A stretch of DNA of 64,000 nt, taken from UBA877 sp035506155. Its GTDB lineage: Bacteria > Chloroflexota > Anaerolineae > Anaerolineales > Villigracilaceae. Of this stretch, positions 8,127 through 16,049 are shown in pieces. The stretch lies in assembly GCA_035506155.1 (NCBI GenBank), contig DATJPX010000021.1, positions 1-64,000 of the forward strand, in the 5' to 3' direction. The first letter of the stretch is position 1. Each line of letters starts with the position of its first letter. A program made the position numbers and the translations under genes. The notes under the pieces were generated by a model that was given only the letters and a program-made list of their open reading frames with translations, made no database searches and was not told the origin of the DNA.

Positions 8127-8240
8127 ACGCCGGCGAGGTTAGCTGAAGGGTTCGGGTCTCAAAAGTAACCCTACCGGACAAGACCGGATTCACCCCATTA
8201 CTAAATGGGTTCCCCGCGTTGGAGAGCTTTGGCGCTATTT
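8127..8240 (-). ncRNA. Cyclic di-AMP riboswitch (ydaO/yuaA class)
   Basis: Read on the minus strand, the segment contains the hallmark blocks of the ydaO/yuaA aptamer in order: GCGGGGAACCCA, TGGGGTGAATCC, CCGGTAGGGTTAC, GACCCGAACCC and TCAGCTAACCTCG, closing with GGCGT. P1 forms between GCGCC (8235-8231) and GGCGT (8131-8127). ACCCA/TGGG(G)T and GGGT/ACCC helices are visible. The class binds c-di-AMP, generally as an off-switch. Here an intrinsic terminator follows at once, then the 47-residue membrane protein gene. A matching promoter lies upstream at 8316-8344. Confidence 0.93.
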
Positions 8241-8315
8241 ATGACAGACGGATTGGCAAAGTACGCTTTGCCTCGACGTCTTTTTTATTTGCATTTGTAT
8301 CTATCACTACATGCA

Positions 8316-8344
8316 ATTGTAGCATAATTCAAGGCAGCGCTCAA
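8316..8344 (-). promoter_or_regulatory. Promoter of the riboswitch transcript
   Basis: On the minus strand TTGAGC (8344-8339), a 17-base spacer and TACAAT (8321-8316) form a good sigma70-type promoter. A start near 8309 would give a leader of about 310 nt that contains the whole aptamer and terminator. Confidence 0.65.
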
Positions 8345-8358
8345 TCCTAGCAGCAACG

Positions 8359-8385
8359 GAATGCCGTCTTTATAAGGCGGCATTC
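8359..8385. terminator. Strong hairpin after the DUF2892 gene
   Basis: GAATGCCGTCTT and AAGGCGGCATTC form a 12-bp stem (one G-T wobble) around TAT. It lies 13 bases after the stop of the DUF2892 gene. No T-run follows on the minus strand, so termination is plausible but not textbook. Confidence 0.5.
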
Positions 8386-8397
8386 TGTTTAATGGAA

Positions 8398-8622
8398 TTA
8401 CTTGCCAGCACGGATCTTGGGACCGCTCATCGGGGCGCCAAAGAGAGGGGCAAAGACACAGAAGTCGAACAGCCCGGCCAGTAGAGGAACAAGTCCGACT
8501 ACAGCCACGATAATCCCGCCAACCCCGTGCATGAAAATGCCCAGGGCAACGAGCACGATGCCTGCCACAACACGGGTAACGCGGCCAGCGGGGGAAGCCA
8601 TGAATTTGACAAAGGGGTTCAT
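8398..8622 (-). CDS. DUF2892 family small membrane protein
   Basis: A 74-residue protein starting MNPFVKFMASPAGRVTRVVAGIVLVALGI, with two transmembrane segments (about residues 15-33 and 35-55). The charged start plus glycine-rich helices match DUF2892, known as the membrane part of YgaP-like rhodaneses or as a stand-alone protein. AGGAGATATGAAATG supplies a clear ribosome-binding site. It follows the Crp/Fnr gene on the same strand but has its own promoter with a Crp/Fnr-type site (8652-8693). It is therefore likely regulated by that neighbour. Function unknown. Confidence 0.85.
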   Translation of the reverse strand: MNPFVKFMASPAGRVTRVVAGIVLVALGIFMHGVGGIIVAVVGLVPLLAGLFDFCVFAPLFGAPMSGPKIRAGK

Positions 8623-8651
8623 TTCATATCTCCTATTTGGTTTGTAGCCTT

Positions 8652-8693
8652 AGTATAGGAGAATGGGACAGCGCTGTCTGTGACAAAATCACA
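8652..8693 (-). promoter_or_regulatory. DUF2892 promoter with Crp/Fnr-type site near -41
   Basis: On the minus strand a -10 TATACT (8657-8652) and weak -35 CAGACA (8680-8675) are 17 bases apart. TGTGA-N5-TCACA (8679-8693) is centred at 8686, about 41 bases before the expected start near 8645, the class II activator position. Classical CRP sites use N6, so this is a variant. Between the boxes lies a perfect 12-bp palindrome, GACAGCGCTGTC (8667-8678). The site overlaps the stop codon of the Crp/Fnr gene. Confidence 0.6.
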
Positions 8694-9363
8694 CAGCCAA
8701 ACGGGATTGCAAGGAATCCGCATCGATGATCCTGATCGTTCCCCGGGATACTTCGATCATCCCCGACCTAGAGAAATCCTCCAGGATGCGACTAATGACC
8801 TCCCTTGAACTTCCCAACTCGGCGGCGATTTCCTGATGGGTGATCCGAAGCAGATCGGATTTTCGTCCCCTCTCGAGGATGAGCGCTGCCAATCGGGCAT
8901 CCATGCGGCGGAAGGCCACTTCCTCGACGATTGCCATTACGGCAGAAAGCCGCTCGGAGAGCAGCTCGAACACGAATTCGCGCCAGAGGTCATAACGCCG
9001 GACCCAGTCCCGGAAGGTGTCAGCCGGGATCATGATCGCTTCGGCATCCTTCTCCACCGTGGCAACGGCCGGAAAATTTTTCTGGCTCAGGATGGCATTG
9101 GCAGTCAGGATGCAGGATTCGCCGTTCCCGAAACGATAAAGGGTGATCTCCCGTCCGGTCTCGCCAATCTTGTACACGCGAACGACGCCCGAGATCAAAA
9201 GCGCAATCGCATCGACCCGGTCGCCTTCGACGAAAACATCCCTGCCCTGGGGAATTCGGGCAAGAAAGGCTTTTTCTTGGAATTCGCGCCGAAGCCCCGG
9301 GTCTGCATTCTCAAGGATGGGCAGGGCCTGAGCAATGCGTTCGTACTGCTCGCTGCTGATCAT
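8689..9363 (-). CDS. Crp/Fnr family transcriptional regulator
   Basis: A 224-residue cytoplasmic regulator. Residues about 25-125 form the cyclic-nucleotide-type effector domain (PQGRDVFVEGDRVDAIALLISG, GREITLYRFGNGESC). A long dimerisation helix follows at about 125-155 and a winged HTH at 170-215 (ITHQEIAAELGSSREVISRILEDF). There is no N-terminal Cys cluster, so it is not an oxygen-sensing Fnr of the classical type. The one Cys in GESCILTA matches a subgroup often found beside DUF2892 genes. The ligand is unknown. It probably controls the adjacent DUF2892 gene through the palindrome at 8679-8693. The gene lies 33 bases after the nucleoside-hydrolase fusion gene, with AGGAAAAAAC before the ATG. 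Confidence 0.9.
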   Translation of the reverse strand: MISSEQYERIAQALPILENADPGLRREFQEKAFLARIPQGRDVFVEGDRVDAIALLISGVVRVYKIGETGREITLYRFGNGESCILTANAILSQKNFPAVATVEKDAEAIMIPADTFRDWVRRYDLWREFVFELLSERLSAVMAIVEEVAFRRMDARLAALILERGRKSDLLRITHQEIAAELGSSREVISRILEDFSRSGMIEVSRGTIRIIDADSLQSRLAV

Positions 9364-9396
9364 CGTTTTTTCCTAAACGCTCGAATACAATCGCGA

Positions 9397-11199
9397 CTAC
9401 TTACCGGGAAATTCCAACGCCTCCTCGAAGGCCTTCCGGTCGCCGCCCAAGCAGACTTTGGCATTCCCCAGTCCGGCGGGATCGACAGCAGCCTGACCCG
9501 CCAAATCGTCCGGCGCCAAGGCGATATCCAGTTCCAGGTTACGCCAGTCGGTACAAAGCTGCGGGTCCACGGAAATTGCTGCGGCGGCAAGGTCCCAGAA
9601 GGCGGTATCAGTCGGTGGAGTCGACTGAGCCTGCATCAACTCCCAGCCCAAGATGATCCGTGACATCAGGCGGGATTCGCGCCCCCCGGGCGCTGCAGCA
9701 AACCGATCGATAAATGGCGAGCTCAACAACAGCGGCTTTGGCCCGTGGACATCGGTCACGTCCAGCGGAGCCAAGACCAGGCGCACTCCGGAGCGAAAGA
9801 CCTGGTCAGCGGCGACCGGATCGATGTATAGATTCCATTCTGCAACCTGGTTGGGATTGGAGGGCAGCTCCGTATGCACGGCGCCCGGCACATAGACTGC
9901 CCCGCCGCTGAAGAATATCGATTCGAGGTGGGCCGCCAGGGAAGGGTCGGCGCGCAGCGCCAGGGCGATATTCGTCAGCGGGCCCAAGGCGATCAGCCGC
10001 AGCGGCCGGGAGGAGAGATCGACCTGTTGAATGATCAGCTCGGGCGCCGAAGGCCCTCCTGCCTGTGTCGGGACGGCGGGCAAAGCCGCCCTCAGCCCGA
10101 GATCCAACAACGGGCGCCAGTCGGCCGGGAAAGAGCGATCACCTTCCAGGGGCGACTCAGCGCCGGCCGCCACCGGGATATCGCTCCGTCCGGACAACGC
10201 AAGCAGGCGGCGGGCATTCTCGGTCCCCAGCTGAACGTGGGCGACCCCGTTCACCACAGTGATGGCGCGAATATCCAGGTCGGGCCGTTGAAGCAGATAC
10301 AGGATCGCCAGAATATCGTCGTGCGACATATCCGTGTCGATGATGACCGGCATTCCCGAGGCGGTCCGGTCGGCGCTGGGCGCGTTGGATGCGGGATAGC
10401 TGCCGTCTCGCGTAAGCCAGGGCAACAGCCCGGCGATAAGGATAACAGCGAGAGCCGCCAGCCGGCCGATGCGTTTCGGCCACCCCGGCTGGGCCGGCCA
10501 TTTGTCCAGGATCGATCCCAGCAAGGGCGCCCCGAACGCAAGCAAAACAAGCGTGACCAGGAAGGATGGATAAAGAAAAAAACCTCCCACCGTAGGGTAG
10601 GAAATGGCGACTGCAGTCACGAGCTGGATGGCAACCGCAGCAAATAAGACCCACCAGCGCCGCGCGCCGGGCCGCAGGGCAAATGCCGCAACTCCGGCAT
10701 ATACAAATAAGGAGGCTCCTCGAGCCAGGAAAAAACGCCCCGCCTCGACTGCCGGGAGATCTGCAAAGAGCGCCAGGCGGGGAAATTCCAGCGCGGCGGG
10801 CAGCAGCATGAAGGCCGCCAGAAAACCGTCCCCGCGCTGCCAAGGATAATATACGCCAAGCGCCAAAAGGATGACCAGCGCCGGGATCCAGAGGGCGAAC
10901 AGTACGGGTGGGCGATTCGGCCCGGCGAAAGCCAGGGCGTTCCCGACGCTCACCAGTGACCAGGTCAGCCACCACCCCGACCAGACTGGCCAACTGCGAC
11001 GCATCCCGATGCCTACGCCGCAAACCAGGAACGGCAGGACCCACAGGCTGAGCCGGCCACGGTTCATGCTCTCTGCAACAATCACAGGGATGAGAACTGC
11101 CAGAGATGCAAATCCCTGGCGCAGGTAAAGTGGAAATCCATCGATTCGGCGGCTGACTGATTTAGCCAACCCCAGCAAGGAAGCTTTTGCTTGATCCAT
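9397..11199 (-). CDS. Polytopic membrane domain fused to nucleoside hydrolase domain
   Basis: A 600-residue protein. Residues about 30-265 hold eight to nine hydrophobic helices with no recognised transporter motif. Residues about 283-595 form an inosine-uridine-type nucleoside hydrolase domain: VIIDTDMSHDDILAILYLL (calcium-binding Asp cluster, family form DTDxGxDD), ITVVNGVAHVQLGTENARRLL, LIALGPLTNIALAL and EWNLYIDPVAADQVFRSG. Near the end the usual HD of the active site is WD (TAFWDLAAAA), so the proton-donor His is absent, as in some non-purine-type members. The helices suggest the hydrolase is held at the membrane, perhaps outside. The fusion is unusual. A -10 box TAGAAT ends 6 bases before the ATG, indicating a leaderless mRNA. 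Confidence 0.82.
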   Translation of the reverse strand: MDQAKASLLGLAKSVSRRIDGFPLYLRQGFASLAVLIPVIVAESMNRGRLSLWVLPFLVCGVGIGMRRSWPVWSGWWLTWSLVSVGNALAFAGPNRPPVLFALWIPALVILLALGVYYPWQRGDGFLAAFMLLPAALEFPRLALFADLPAVEAGRFFLARGASLFVYAGVAAFALRPGARRWWVLFAAVAIQLVTAVAISYPTVGGFFLYPSFLVTLVLLAFGAPLLGSILDKWPAQPGWPKRIGRLAALAVILIAGLLPWLTRDGSYPASNAPSADRTASGMPVIIDTDMSHDDILAILYLLQRPDLDIRAITVVNGVAHVQLGTENARRLLALSGRSDIPVAAGAESPLEGDRSFPADWRPLLDLGLRAALPAVPTQAGGPSAPELIIQQVDLSSRPLRLIALGPLTNIALALRADPSLAAHLESIFFSGGAVYVPGAVHTELPSNPNQVAEWNLYIDPVAADQVFRSGVRLVLAPLDVTDVHGPKPLLLSSPFIDRFAAAPGGRESRLMSRIILGWELMQAQSTPPTDTAFWDLAAAAISVDPQLCTDWRNLELDIALAPDDLAGQAAVDPAGLGNAKVCLGGDRKAFEEALEFPGK

Positions 11200-11248
11200 G
11201 GATTTATTCTACAGCAATTTGGAGCAAACGATCCAATTCCCATGCAAT

Positions 11249-12109
11249 TCAGTGGACGACCATATACCAGCCTCGCCCGGGATGACCGCCCAATCCGGGG
11301 TCGATATCGTTGTTTCCCGACCAGGATGCCCAAACGTCGCCCCACAATGCCGACCTGGCATATCCCGTGTATTTTCCACTCATGCTCAGGCTCGTCAAAG
11401 GATCGTTATAAATGACCAGGCCAGCGGTGAAATCGATCCCCGTCACGATGACGTAATGAGAATCATTATAAGATTTGCTGGGATGGCCAACGTTGTCTGT
11501 GACCTCGATAATCACCGGGGTGCCGGCTTCCAGCTGGCGAAACAAAAGTCCCTTTGCCTCCAGTTGGGCGTACGCCCCGCCGTTTGCGAGGTCGACGGTA
11601 CCGACGGTCGGTGGCGCTACCCCATATCTTTCGGCGTAATAATCCCCGATCGCTTGCATTCCAGCCGGGGAAGTTCCCAGGTATCCTTTTGGCTTTGCGC
11701 CGTGGGCAGGAAAATATACACCCATTTTCATACCCATCGCTTCCAATGTGCTGACGTCCAGGACTAATTCCGGGTGGCGATCATTCCACCCCATGGCAAA
11801 AGCGGCTTCCCCGCAGGCTGTATAGTCTGGTTGGCTCACCAGAGGCACGGATTGGAGAACGATCCGACCCTCGGCGTGTTGGCCCAGGGCGACGTAATCC
11901 GCCTCGGAGAAGAAGGCCTCTGTCACCGTGGCCGATAACCGGGTATCCGTACTGTTCAGATGGAACAGCGCTTGGGTCGGCCCGGGGACCGCATCGGCCG
12001 GTCGAGGGGTCGCGGCCGCCTGGTAGATCGGTTTTTTCTGACCGGCAGGTAAGCCTTCAGGTCCGCAGGCCGCCATGAAAGCAAGAAGGAGGAGAATGGG
12101 GATTTTCAA
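11249..12109 (-). CDS. C39-like (papain-fold) peptidase lipoprotein
   Basis: TTG 12109 gives MKIPILLLLAFMAACG, a textbook lipoprotein signal with its lipid-anchored Cys, and GGAAG lies 4 bases upstream. A longer in-frame start at 12139 (MPAGWKCGST) is less likely. The mature protein shows a Peptidase_C39_2-like domain: nucleophile Cys in DYTACGEAAFAMGWN, His in SYNDSHYVIVTGID and Asn/Asp in VIYNDPL. The role would be a surface-attached cysteine peptidase or peptidoglycan/peptide amidohydrolase; the substrate is not evident. It lies 49 bases downstream of the fatty-acid cyclopropane synthase-like gene on the same strand. Confidence 0.8.
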   Translation of the reverse strand: MKIPILLLLAFMAACGPEGLPAGQKKPIYQAAATPRPADAVPGPTQALFHLNSTDTRLSATVTEAFFSEADYVALGQHAEGRIVLQSVPLVSQPDYTACGEAAFAMGWNDRHPELVLDVSTLEAMGMKMGVYFPAHGAKPKGYLGTSPAGMQAIGDYYAERYGVAPPTVGTVDLANGGAYAQLEAKGLLFRQLEAGTPVIIEVTDNVGHPSKSYNDSHYVIVTGIDFTAGLVIYNDPLTSLSMSGKYTGYARSALWGDVWASWSGNNDIDPGLGGHPGRGWYMVVH

Positions 12110-12158
12110 GGTACTTCCGCACTTCCAGCCAGCCGGCATTGCTCGAAAAAAGAGATAC

Positions 12159-13478
12159 TCAATCGGCCCGGTCGGGCCGATACCAGTCGTCGCGGGTCAA
12201 TGGAAGTCCACTCCTCCCCAGCTTATCCGGCTTTGCCAGTAAAGTCTGGTAGACGGTCAATCGCCCATCGGAAAAACCATACGCCGAAGCGGACATGTAC
12301 AAACGCCAGGTGCGATAGATTGGCTCATCGACGAAAGCCAGCGATTCCGTATGGTGGGCCTCCAGGCGGTTAATCCACTGGCGCAAAGTCAGGGCGTAAT
12401 GCTCTCGCAGGCTTTCGATATCCCGTACTTCGAAGCCGCTGCCCTCGGCGGCCTGCAGCGTCACATGGATCGGCTCGAGCTCCCCATCCGGGAAGACGTA
12501 TGCTTGTGAAAAACTTGTTTCGGCTGAAGGGCCTTCCACTTCTTTGCCAATCGCAATCCCATGGTTCAGGAAAACTCCTCCGGGGCGCAATAGACGCCGG
12601 GCTTGGTCGAAATAAGCCGGCAGCATCGCTGCGCCGACATGCTCGAACATCCCCACGCTGACCAGTGCGTCGTAGGCTTCGAGCTCGTCCAACTCCCGGT
12701 AATCCCGGACGAGGACCCGGCAGCGCTCCGCCAGGCCGGCTTCCCGAATGCGGGCGTTGGCAAGATCGGCCTGGGGCTGGCTGAGGGTGATCCCGGTGAC
12801 ATCGGCGCTGAAATTCCGGGCGGCGTAAATCGCCAGCCCACCCCACCCGCAGCCGATGTCCAGCAAACGCTCGCCTGGCCGGAGGCGCAATTTTCGGCAG
12901 ATATGCTCGAGCTTCTGCTCCTGGGCGGCATCCAGGCTGTCGGCAGGCGAGTGAAAATAGGCGCACGAGTAGACCATATTTCTGTCGAGCCAGAGGGCAT
13001 AGAAATCATTCGACACATTGTAGTGATAGGTCACAGCCTGGCGATCGCGCTCGATCGAATGGACCTTGCCGGTAAGTCTGGCGGGGCCGCGCCGGGAGGC
13101 GTGCGGTCCCCTGCCCTTCCGGTCCGGCAACTGCATCAGGGCGCGTCCGAGTCTCAAGCGGGTTGCCAATCCGGATGATGCCGCCATCAACGCATCCGAG
13201 ATGCTAAAAAGCTGCTCGATGTCACCTTCGATATCGAAATCGTCGTAGATGTACGCCTCGCCGAGGCCTACTTCGGTGCCGGGCAGGAACATCGCCCGGA
13301 GGGCGCCAGGGTGTTTCAAAACGAGCGTGACTGCCCGGGAAGCCGCGTCCGGCCAGTAGCTCCCATCCCACAAGCGAACGTGAACCCGGCGCAGCGCTTC
13401 AGCATCGAAAAGTTCTGATAGAATCCGGGCGATCAGGACGGTCAATTCTTCTGTTTTGGTTGCCAGCATGGTGGACAT
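12159..13478 (-). CDS. Cyclopropane-fatty-acyl-phospholipid synthase family methyltransferase
   Basis: ATG 13478 has a strong ribosome-binding site (GGAGGT, 6 bases upstream), giving 439 residues. A longer frame to 13646 has no such support. The N-terminal lipid-binding part (about 30-145) carries GEAYIYDDFDIEGDIEQLF. The SAM-binding Rossmann domain starts near residue 150 with AVTYHYNVSNDFYALWLD and YSCAYF, followed by motif I LLDIGCGWGGLAIYAA and ITLSQPQ. VSVGMFEHVG and the C-terminal LRQWINRLEAH also match CFA synthases. It would transfer a methylene group from SAM to double bonds of membrane phospholipid acyl chains. The promoter at 13555-13582 is one of the best in the window, and a perfect palindrome lies just upstream of it. 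Confidence 0.9.
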   Translation of the reverse strand: MSTMLATKTEELTVLIARILSELFDAEALRRVHVRLWDGSYWPDAASRAVTLVLKHPGALRAMFLPGTEVGLGEAYIYDDFDIEGDIEQLFSISDALMAASSGLATRLRLGRALMQLPDRKGRGPHASRRGPARLTGKVHSIERDRQAVTYHYNVSNDFYALWLDRNMVYSCAYFHSPADSLDAAQEQKLEHICRKLRLRPGERLLDIGCGWGGLAIYAARNFSADVTGITLSQPQADLANARIREAGLAERCRVLVRDYRELDELEAYDALVSVGMFEHVGAAMLPAYFDQARRLLRPGGVFLNHGIAIGKEVEGPSAETSFSQAYVFPDGELEPIHVTLQAAEGSGFEVRDIESLREHYALTLRQWINRLEAHHTESLAFVDEPIYRTWRLYMSASAYGFSDGRLTVYQTLLAKPDKLGRSGLPLTRDDWYRPDRAD

Positions 13479-13554
13479 CAAGTTACCTCCTTTCGAGTGA
13501 AACCAGTAAATTCGGAAACTAACCCAGCTCAAGGCAATTAATCTGATATATTTC

Positions 13555-13606
13555 ATTATAATAATATGTATTATGGTGTCAATACTTCCCATACCCAGGG
13601 TATGGG
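13555..13606 (-). promoter_or_regulatory. CFA-synthase promoter with upstream palindrome
   Basis: On the minus strand TTGACA (13582-13577), a 16-base spacer and TATAAT (13560-13555) make a near-consensus promoter. Six bases upstream of the -35 lies CCCATACCC-A-GGGTATGGG (13588-13606), a perfect 9-1-9 palindrome centred near -49. It shares the TACCC half-site with the nitrogen-island palindromes but with a 1-base instead of a 4-base centre. It may equally serve the divergent SulP gene. Confidence 0.65.
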
Positions 13607-13648
13607 GCCTTCTAATCGAGCGAAAAGTCATCGTCCAAGGAATCAAGA

Positions 13649-15865
13649 ATGAAGTCGAATGAATTCTTCAAGCAATTTCATCCAAGCGTCCTCCTGCCGA
13701 GTCTCACGGCCGGTCTCATCGCTGCGATTGTCACGATCAGCCTCGAGATCTCGCTCGCCGCGCTGATCTTTTCCGGCGACCTCAGCCAATTCCTGGCAGG
13801 CGGGATCGGGTTGATGCTGTTTGGCGCCTTCGTGATGGGGATCGTCGTTGCGCTGACCACCTCGCTTCCGGGAATGGTCGGGGTGCCTCAGGATACGCCG
13901 GCAGCCATCCTGGGACTGGTTGCGGCCGGCATCGCCGTCAGCATGAAATCCTCCACGCCGAGCGCCATCTACGTAACCGTCGTGGCCGCGATCATGCTCA
14001 CCTCCCTTCTCGCGGCGGTATTCTTCCTGCTGCTCGGACGTTTCAAGGCCAGCGGATTCGTCCGCTACATTCCCTACCCGGTCGTGGGCGGCTTCCTGGC
14101 GGGGACGGGCTGGTTGATGACGAAAGGCGCCATCGGCGTGATGGTTGCCATGCCGCTGACGATCGCCAACCTGCCCAGGCTGTTGGCTCCGGCGGCCCTG
14201 GCAATCTGGGTCCCAGGGGCAATCTTTGCCATCGCCCTTCTGCTGGTCCTGCGAAAATATTCGCATTTCCTGATCACCCCAGGCGCGTTGATCCTGGCGA
14301 CCGGGCTGTTCTATGCCTACCTGTTTTTTGCCCGCATCCCCGTCGCAGCGGCGGGGGCACGCGGCTGGCTGCTCGGTCCGTTCCCCTCGGGAGGACTCTA
14401 CCAGCCGCTGACCATCCAATCCTTTTCCATGATCGACTGGAAGGCGATCCTCCAGCACGTAGACAAGATCGCCGCCATCCTGGTGCTGAGCGTGGTCTCG
14501 CTCCTGCTCAATGCCAGCGGACTGGAGATTGCCGTCAAGCGGGACATCGACCTGAACCGTGAACTGCTCACAGCCGGATTCGCCAACCTGGCCGGCGGGC
14601 TGGGCGGGAGCCCGGTGGGATATCAGGCCCTGAGCCTGTCGGCCCTGTCGTACCGCCTCGGCGCGAAGAGCCGCCTGGTCAACCTCGTCTCTGCGCTCCT
14701 GTGCGGCGCAGCGCTCTTCTTCGGCGCATCCATGATCTCCTATTTTCCCCGCCCGGTCCTTGGCGGGATGCTGTTGTTCGTCGGCCTGAATTTCCTGGTC
14801 GACTGGCTGATCGATGCACGCAAGTTACTGCCGACCGTGGATTATCTCCTGGTCTGGGCCATCCTGATCGTCATCGCCTCCGTCGGTTTCCTGGAGGGCA
14901 TCGGGGTGGGGATCCTGATCGCCGCAATCCTTTTCGTCGTCACGTACAGCCGGGTCAACGCAATCAAAAATATCCTGAGCGGCGACGTCTACCACAGCAA
15001 CGTCGACCGCCCCAAGGTCCATCGGGATCTGCTCAACCAGAAAGGCGCCCAAATCCACATCCTGCGACTGCAGGGTTTCCTGTTCTTTGGGACCATCCAG
15101 ACCGTCCTGGACGAGATCCGCCAGCGCCTGACGAAGAAAGACCGGCAGCCGCTCAAATATATCGTCCTCGATTTTCAACGCGTCACCCGGCTGGACTCCT
15201 CGGCCGTATTCGGCATCAATCGCCTCAAGCAACTCGCCCAGGCGAACAGTGCATTGATGGTCTGGACGAACGTTTCCACCCCCATCCGCCGCCAACTGGA
15301 ACGCGGCGGCTTGGTGGACGAGACGGACGACTCGTTCATCATCCTGCCAACCCTCGACCATGGGGTGGAATGGTGCGAGAACCGGATCCTGGCCGAACAA
15401 GGCATCACGGATCTGACAGGCGTCTTCAAGCGCATGGAGGGACAGCTCAAGCACGTTTTCCCCGGGCTCGAAGCGGTGGACAGGCTGATGGAATATTTCG
15501 AGCCTCGCAAAGTCGAGCAGGGCGAATACCTGATGCGCCAGGGCGACCCGCCCAGCGACATGTACTTCGTCGAGCACGGACTTATTACGGTCCAGCTCAA
15601 GCTTCCGGACGGGAAAATCCTGCGCCTGCGCACCATCCGCGGCGGGGCCACGGTGGGCGAGATCGGGCTCTATCTCGGCGCAACCCGCAGCGCGGACGTC
15701 GTTGCCTCGCAGCCGAGCACGATCTACCGTCTCTCCGCCCAATCCCTCAAGGAGATGCGCGAGAAGGACCCGGAGGTCGCCGCCCATTTGCACGAATGGG
15801 TCGCCCGCCTGCTGGCTGAACGCCTCTCGGATAACAATCGCACCATCGAAGCGCTGATGGATTGA
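13649..15865 (+). CDS. SulP family anion transporter with STAS and cyclic-nucleotide-binding domains
   Basis: A 738-residue fusion. Residues about 10-435 hold the SulP/SLC26-type core with 12-14 helices (including GGFLAGTGWLMTKGA). A STAS domain follows at about 465-560 (YIVLDFQRVTRLDSSAVFGINRL). Residues about 615-735 form a cNMP-binding (Crp-like) domain with VEQGEYLMRQGDPPSDMYFVEHG and the phosphate-binding cassette GEIGLYLGATRSADV, whose Arg is kept. It is likely a plasma-membrane transporter for sulfate, bicarbonate or another anion, gated by a cyclic nucleotide. The substrate cannot be told from sequence. AAGGAA precedes the ATG. It shares its upstream region with the divergent CFA-synthase gene. 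Confidence 0.88.
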   Translation: MKSNEFFKQFHPSVLLPSLTAGLIAAIVTISLEISLAALIFSGDLSQFLAGGIGLMLFGAFVMGIVVALTTSLPGMVGVPQDTPAAILGLVAAGIAVSMKSSTPSAIYVTVVAAIMLTSLLAAVFFLLLGRFKASGFVRYIPYPVVGGFLAGTGWLMTKGAIGVMVAMPLTIANLPRLLAPAALAIWVPGAIFAIALLLVLRKYSHFLITPGALILATGLFYAYLFFARIPVAAAGARGWLLGPFPSGGLYQPLTIQSFSMIDWKAILQHVDKIAAILVLSVVSLLLNASGLEIAVKRDIDLNRELLTAGFANLAGGLGGSPVGYQALSLSALSYRLGAKSRLVNLVSALLCGAALFFGASMISYFPRPVLGGMLLFVGLNFLVDWLIDARKLLPTVDYLLVWAILIVIASVGFLEGIGVGILIAAILFVVTYSRVNAIKNILSGDVYHSNVDRPKVHRDLLNQKGAQIHILRLQGFLFFGTIQTVLDEIRQRLTKKDRQPLKYIVLDFQRVTRLDSSAVFGINRLKQLAQANSALMVWTNVSTPIRRQLERGGLVDETDDSFIILPTLDHGVEWCENRILAEQGITDLTGVFKRMEGQLKHVFPGLEAVDRLMEYFEPRKVEQGEYLMRQGDPPSDMYFVEHGLITVQLKLPDGKILRLRTIRGGATVGEIGLYLGATRSADVVASQPSTIYRLSAQSLKEMREKDPEVAAHLHEWVARLLAERLSDNNRTIEALMD

Positions 15866-16049
15866 AGCAGGCTGGAATTTCCGCCGGACGGCTTAGAATC
15901 CAATTACAAATCGGCAAAAATCAGGGGACTTTCGAAAAGCGGGAGTAAAATAAGCTTTCCGCTTACCTTCGATTGGCAAGCCCATTTACCTGCCCGCGGG
16001 CGGTCGTTTCCTGCCGTTCCGGGCCCTTCCTCGTCCACCAGGGTTCTGC

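Noticed and set aside
7972..8193. 73-residue minus-strand frame inside the riboswitch
   Set aside because: It lies within the aptamer and terminator, which explain the sequence better.
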